This document shows positions 62,134 through 64,000 of a stretch of 64,000 nucleotides of DNA, piece after piece. Positions within the stretch are counted from its first letter, which is position 1. Each line of letters starts with the position of its first letter. Where the stretch lies: NCBI GenBank assembly GCA_041906185.1, contig JAYRJQ010000006.1:124001-188000 (forward strand). The letters are read 5' to 3'. The DNA is from Roseateles_B sp041906185. GTDB lineage: Bacteria; Pseudomonadota; Gammaproteobacteria; Burkholderiales; Burkholderiaceae_C. The notes beneath the pieces are model-generated. The model searched no databases, was not told the DNA's origin, and worked only from the letters and a program-made list of their open reading frames with translations. A program made the translations under genes and the position numbers.

Positions 62134-63816
62134 TCAGTCGCGGGCGTAGATGTCCACGTCCTTCGTTTCGCGCACGAACAGCATGCCGATCACGAAGCTC
62201 ATGGCGGCCACGCCGATGGGGTACCAGAGGCCGTGATAGATGTTGCCGTTCTGCGCCACCATCGCGAAGGTGATGGAGGGCAGCAGGCCACCGAACCAGC
62301 CGTTGCCGATGTGGTACGGCAGGCTCATCGAGGTGTAGCGGATGCGGGTCGGGAACATCTCCACCAGCATGGCGGCGATCGGGCCGTAGACCATGGTCAC
62401 GTAGATGACGAGGATGGTCAGGATGGCGACGACCAGCGGCTTGTTCACCTTGGCCGGATCGGCCTTGGCGGGATAGCCGGCGGACTTCAGGGCGTCAGCC
62501 AGTTCCTTCTTGAAGGCGGCAATGCCCTTGGTGCTGGCCTCGTCGAACTTGTGCTCGGTGGCCTTGGTGGCGTTCAGCGAATTGATCACCGTCTCGCCGA
62601 CCTTGACCTGCGCCACGGTGCCGGCGGGACCGGGGACGGTCTCGTAGCTGGCGGCCGACTGGGCCAGGGCACGCTTGGCGATATCGCAGGAGCTGGTGAA
62701 GTCCACTTCACGCGCCACCGGGCTGCCCTGGAAGGAGCAGGTGGCCGGGTCGACGGTCAGCGTGATCTTGGCCGAGGCCTGGGCCTTGGCGAGATCCGGG
62801 TTGGCGGCTTCCGTCAGCGCCTTGAACAGCGGGAAGTAGGTCACGATGGCCAGCAGCAGGCCCGCCATGATGATGGGCTTGCGGCCGATCTTGTCGGACA
62901 GCGTGCCGAAGACCACGAAGAACGGGGTGCCGATGATCAGCGAGACGGCCACGAGGATGTTGGCCGTGGCCGAGTCCACCTTCAGCACGCTGGTCAGGAA
63001 GAACAGCGCGTAGAACTGGCCCGAGTACCACACCACACCCTGGCCGGCCACGAGGCCGAACAGCGCCAGCAGCACGATCTTCAGGTTCTTCCACTGACCG
63101 AAGGACTCGGACAGCGGGGCCTTGGACGTCTTGCCCTCGGCCTTCATCTTCTGGAAGGCGGGCGATTCGTTCATCGACAGGCGAATCCACACGCTGATGG
63201 CCAGCAGCAGGATCGACACGATGAACGGCACGCGCCAGCCCCACTCGGCGAAGGCGGTCTCGCCGATGGCGGTGCGGGTGCCCAGGATCACCATCAGCGA
63301 CAGGAACAGGCCCAGGGTCGCGGTGGTCTGGATCCAGGAGGTGTAGGCACCGCGGCGGCCCTGCGGGGCGTGCTCGGCCACGTAGGTGGCGGCACCGCCG
63401 TACTCACCGCCGAGCGCCAGGCCCTGCAGCATGCGCAGGCCGATCAGGATGACCGGTGCGGCCGCGCCGATGTGCGCATAGCTGGGCAGCACGCCGACGA
63501 TGAAGGTCGACAGGCCCATGATCAGGATGGTGACCAGGAAGGTGTACTTGCGGCCGATCATGTCGCCCAGTCGCCCGAACACCAGGGCGCCGAAGGGGCG
63601 CACGATGAAGCCGGCGGCAAAGGCCAGCAGCGAGGCAATGAAGGCCGCGGACGGGTCCAGGCCCGAGAAGAACTGCTTGGCAATGATGGCTGCCAGCGAA
63701 CCGTAGAGGTAGAAGTCGTACCACTCGAACACCGTGCCGAGCGAAGAGGCGAAGATGACCTTCTTCTCTTCAGCCGTCATCGGCGTGCTGGTCGACACTG
63801 CGGAAGCAGTCGCCAT
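62134..63816 (-). CDS. MHS-family MFS symporter with a large internal loop
   Basis: The 560-residue transporter belongs to the metabolite:H+ symporter branch (KgtP, ProP, ShiA-like): FEWYDFYLYGSLAA, GRLGDMIGRKYTF and GLALGGEYGGAATYVAEHAP are visible. Members import carboxylates or osmolytes. Between helices near residues 337 and 458 it has an extra soluble domain of about 120 residues with two Cys (360, 377) and several charged segments, absent from KgtP and ProP. The substrate is unknown. A four-fold CTGAC array lies upstream and a strong terminator follows. Confidence 0.9.
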   Translation of the reverse strand: MATASAVSTSTPMTAEEKKVIFASSLGTVFEWYDFYLYGSLAAIIAKQFFSGLDPSAAFIASLLAFAAGFIVRPFGALVFGRLGDMIGRKYTFLVTILIMGLSTFIVGVLPSYAHIGAAAPVILIGLRMLQGLALGGEYGGAATYVAEHAPQGRRGAYTSWIQTTATLGLFLSLMVILGTRTAIGETAFAEWGWRVPFIVSILLLAISVWIRLSMNESPAFQKMKAEGKTSKAPLSESFGQWKNLKIVLLALFGLVAGQGVVWYSGQFYALFFLTSVLKVDSATANILVAVSLIIGTPFFVVFGTLSDKIGRKPIIMAGLLLAIVTYFPLFKALTEAANPDLAKAQASAKITLTVDPATCSFQGSPVAREVDFTSSCDIAKRALAQSAASYETVPGPAGTVAQVKVGETVINSLNATKATEHKFDEASTKGIAAFKKELADALKSAGYPAKADPAKVNKPLVVAILTILVIYVTMVYGPIAAMLVEMFPTRIRYTSMSLPYHIGNGWFGGLLPSITFAMVAQNGNIYHGLWYPIGVAAMSFVIGMLFVRETKDVDIYARD

Positions 63817-63888
63817 GTTTTGTCTCCTGGATCTTTCGTCTGAGGTTCACCACCCCGGTGAGCCTTGGGGCGACTGTGATCCCCTCCT

Positions 63889-63926
63889 CTGACCTCGATC
63901 TGACGCGAGCCTGAACGTTCGCTGAC
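63889..63926 (-). promoter_or_regulatory. Four CTGAC elements at exact 11-bp spacing
   Basis: CTGAC occurs at 63889, 63900 and 63922, with CTGAA at 63911: four elements with starts exactly 11 bp apart. OmpR/PhoB-type response regulators bind such tandem direct repeats (Pho boxes also repeat every 11 bp). The array lies 73-110 bp before the MFS transporter start. Confidence 0.6.
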
Positions 63927-63959
63927 GAAACCCGTTGGAACCCGGAGGAGAAATTTCAC

Positions 63960-64000
63960 ATGGAGAAATTGACGGGCGGCGCTCGGGAAAGCCCGGAGAG
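63960..64000 (+). CDS. Possible start of a plus-strand gene running off the window
   Basis: An ATG at 63960 follows a good GGAGGA site (63944-63949) at ten bases. The visible residues are MEKLTGGARESPE, too few to assign. If real, the gene is divergent from the MFS transporter and would share the CTGAC-array region. Confidence 0.3.
   Translation, partial: MEKLTGGARESPE

Overview
The window is G+C-rich (about two thirds or more, judged by eye), densely coded DNA without tRNA, rRNA, prophage, insertion-sequence or CRISPR features. Gene content points to a chromosome of a facultatively denitrifying betaproteobacterium of the order Burkholderiales, probably near Roseateles, Mitsuaria or Pelomonas. 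The clues are ribF-ileS and lspA, a narK1K2GHJI plus narXL nitrate-respiration set, PEP-CTERM-type exported proteins, cstA with a NarL-type two-component system, and many hybrid sensor kinases. Genus placement is inference.

Layout. 1-6.5 kb: end of a PEP-CTERM protein, isoaspartyl peptidase, a two-gene acyl-CoA dehydrogenase operon, a DUF3617 protein, a P1-family peptidase and pseudouridine synthase rsuA. 6.7-12.6 kb: a hybrid kinase, then ribF and ileS with a strong terminator. 12.7-17.7 kb: a minus-strand block (ybdD, cstA, response regulator, Cache-domain kinase, small membrane protein) that separates ileS from lspA. 17.9-33.8 kb: lspA, a DUF2189 membrane protein behind a 22-bp FNR-like palindrome, four signalling proteins (three kinases and one diguanylate cyclase), a quinone oxidoreductase, two DMT exporters, a CsgG-like lipoprotein-assembly homologue, an atypical SDR and a nitronate monooxygenase-like enzyme. 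33.8-46.7 kb: thioredoxin-fold protein, beta-carbonic anhydrase, parvulin, then narI, narJ, narH, narG, narK2 and narK1, all on the minus strand and transcribed from narK1. 47-50.8 kb: an outer-membrane barrel and three exported proteins. 51.2-53.9 kb: narL and narX. 54.3-61.9 kb: a sucrose-utilisation locus (LacI regulator, TonB-dependent receptor, fructokinase, plant-SUT-like permease, sucrose phosphorylase). 62.1-63.8 kb: an MHS-type MFS symporter.

How it works together. Nitrate enters through NarK1/NarK2 and is reduced by NarGHI after NarJ-assisted maturation. NarX/NarL sense nitrate and nitrite. FNR-like boxes recur in the intergenic regions of this half of the window: before narX, narK1, the DUF2189 gene, the exported 3D-domain/PD40 gene pair lying between nar and narXL, and the sucrose regulator. 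The sucrose locus carries two near-identical LacI-type operators 90 bp apart, one over a recognisable -35.

Strongest leads: (1) a narX promoter whose predicted start point falls one base before an ATG, suggesting a leaderless message; (2) an uncharacterised exported 3D-domain/PD40 pair embedded in the nitrate region with its own FNR-like box; (3) four CTGAC elements at exact 11-bp spacing upstream of the MHS transporter; (4) an 11-bp x 8 minisatellite directly before an exported-protein gene; (5) a dispersed 15-bp GGGTCAGGTCTTGCC element. No wholly new defence or mobile system was found.
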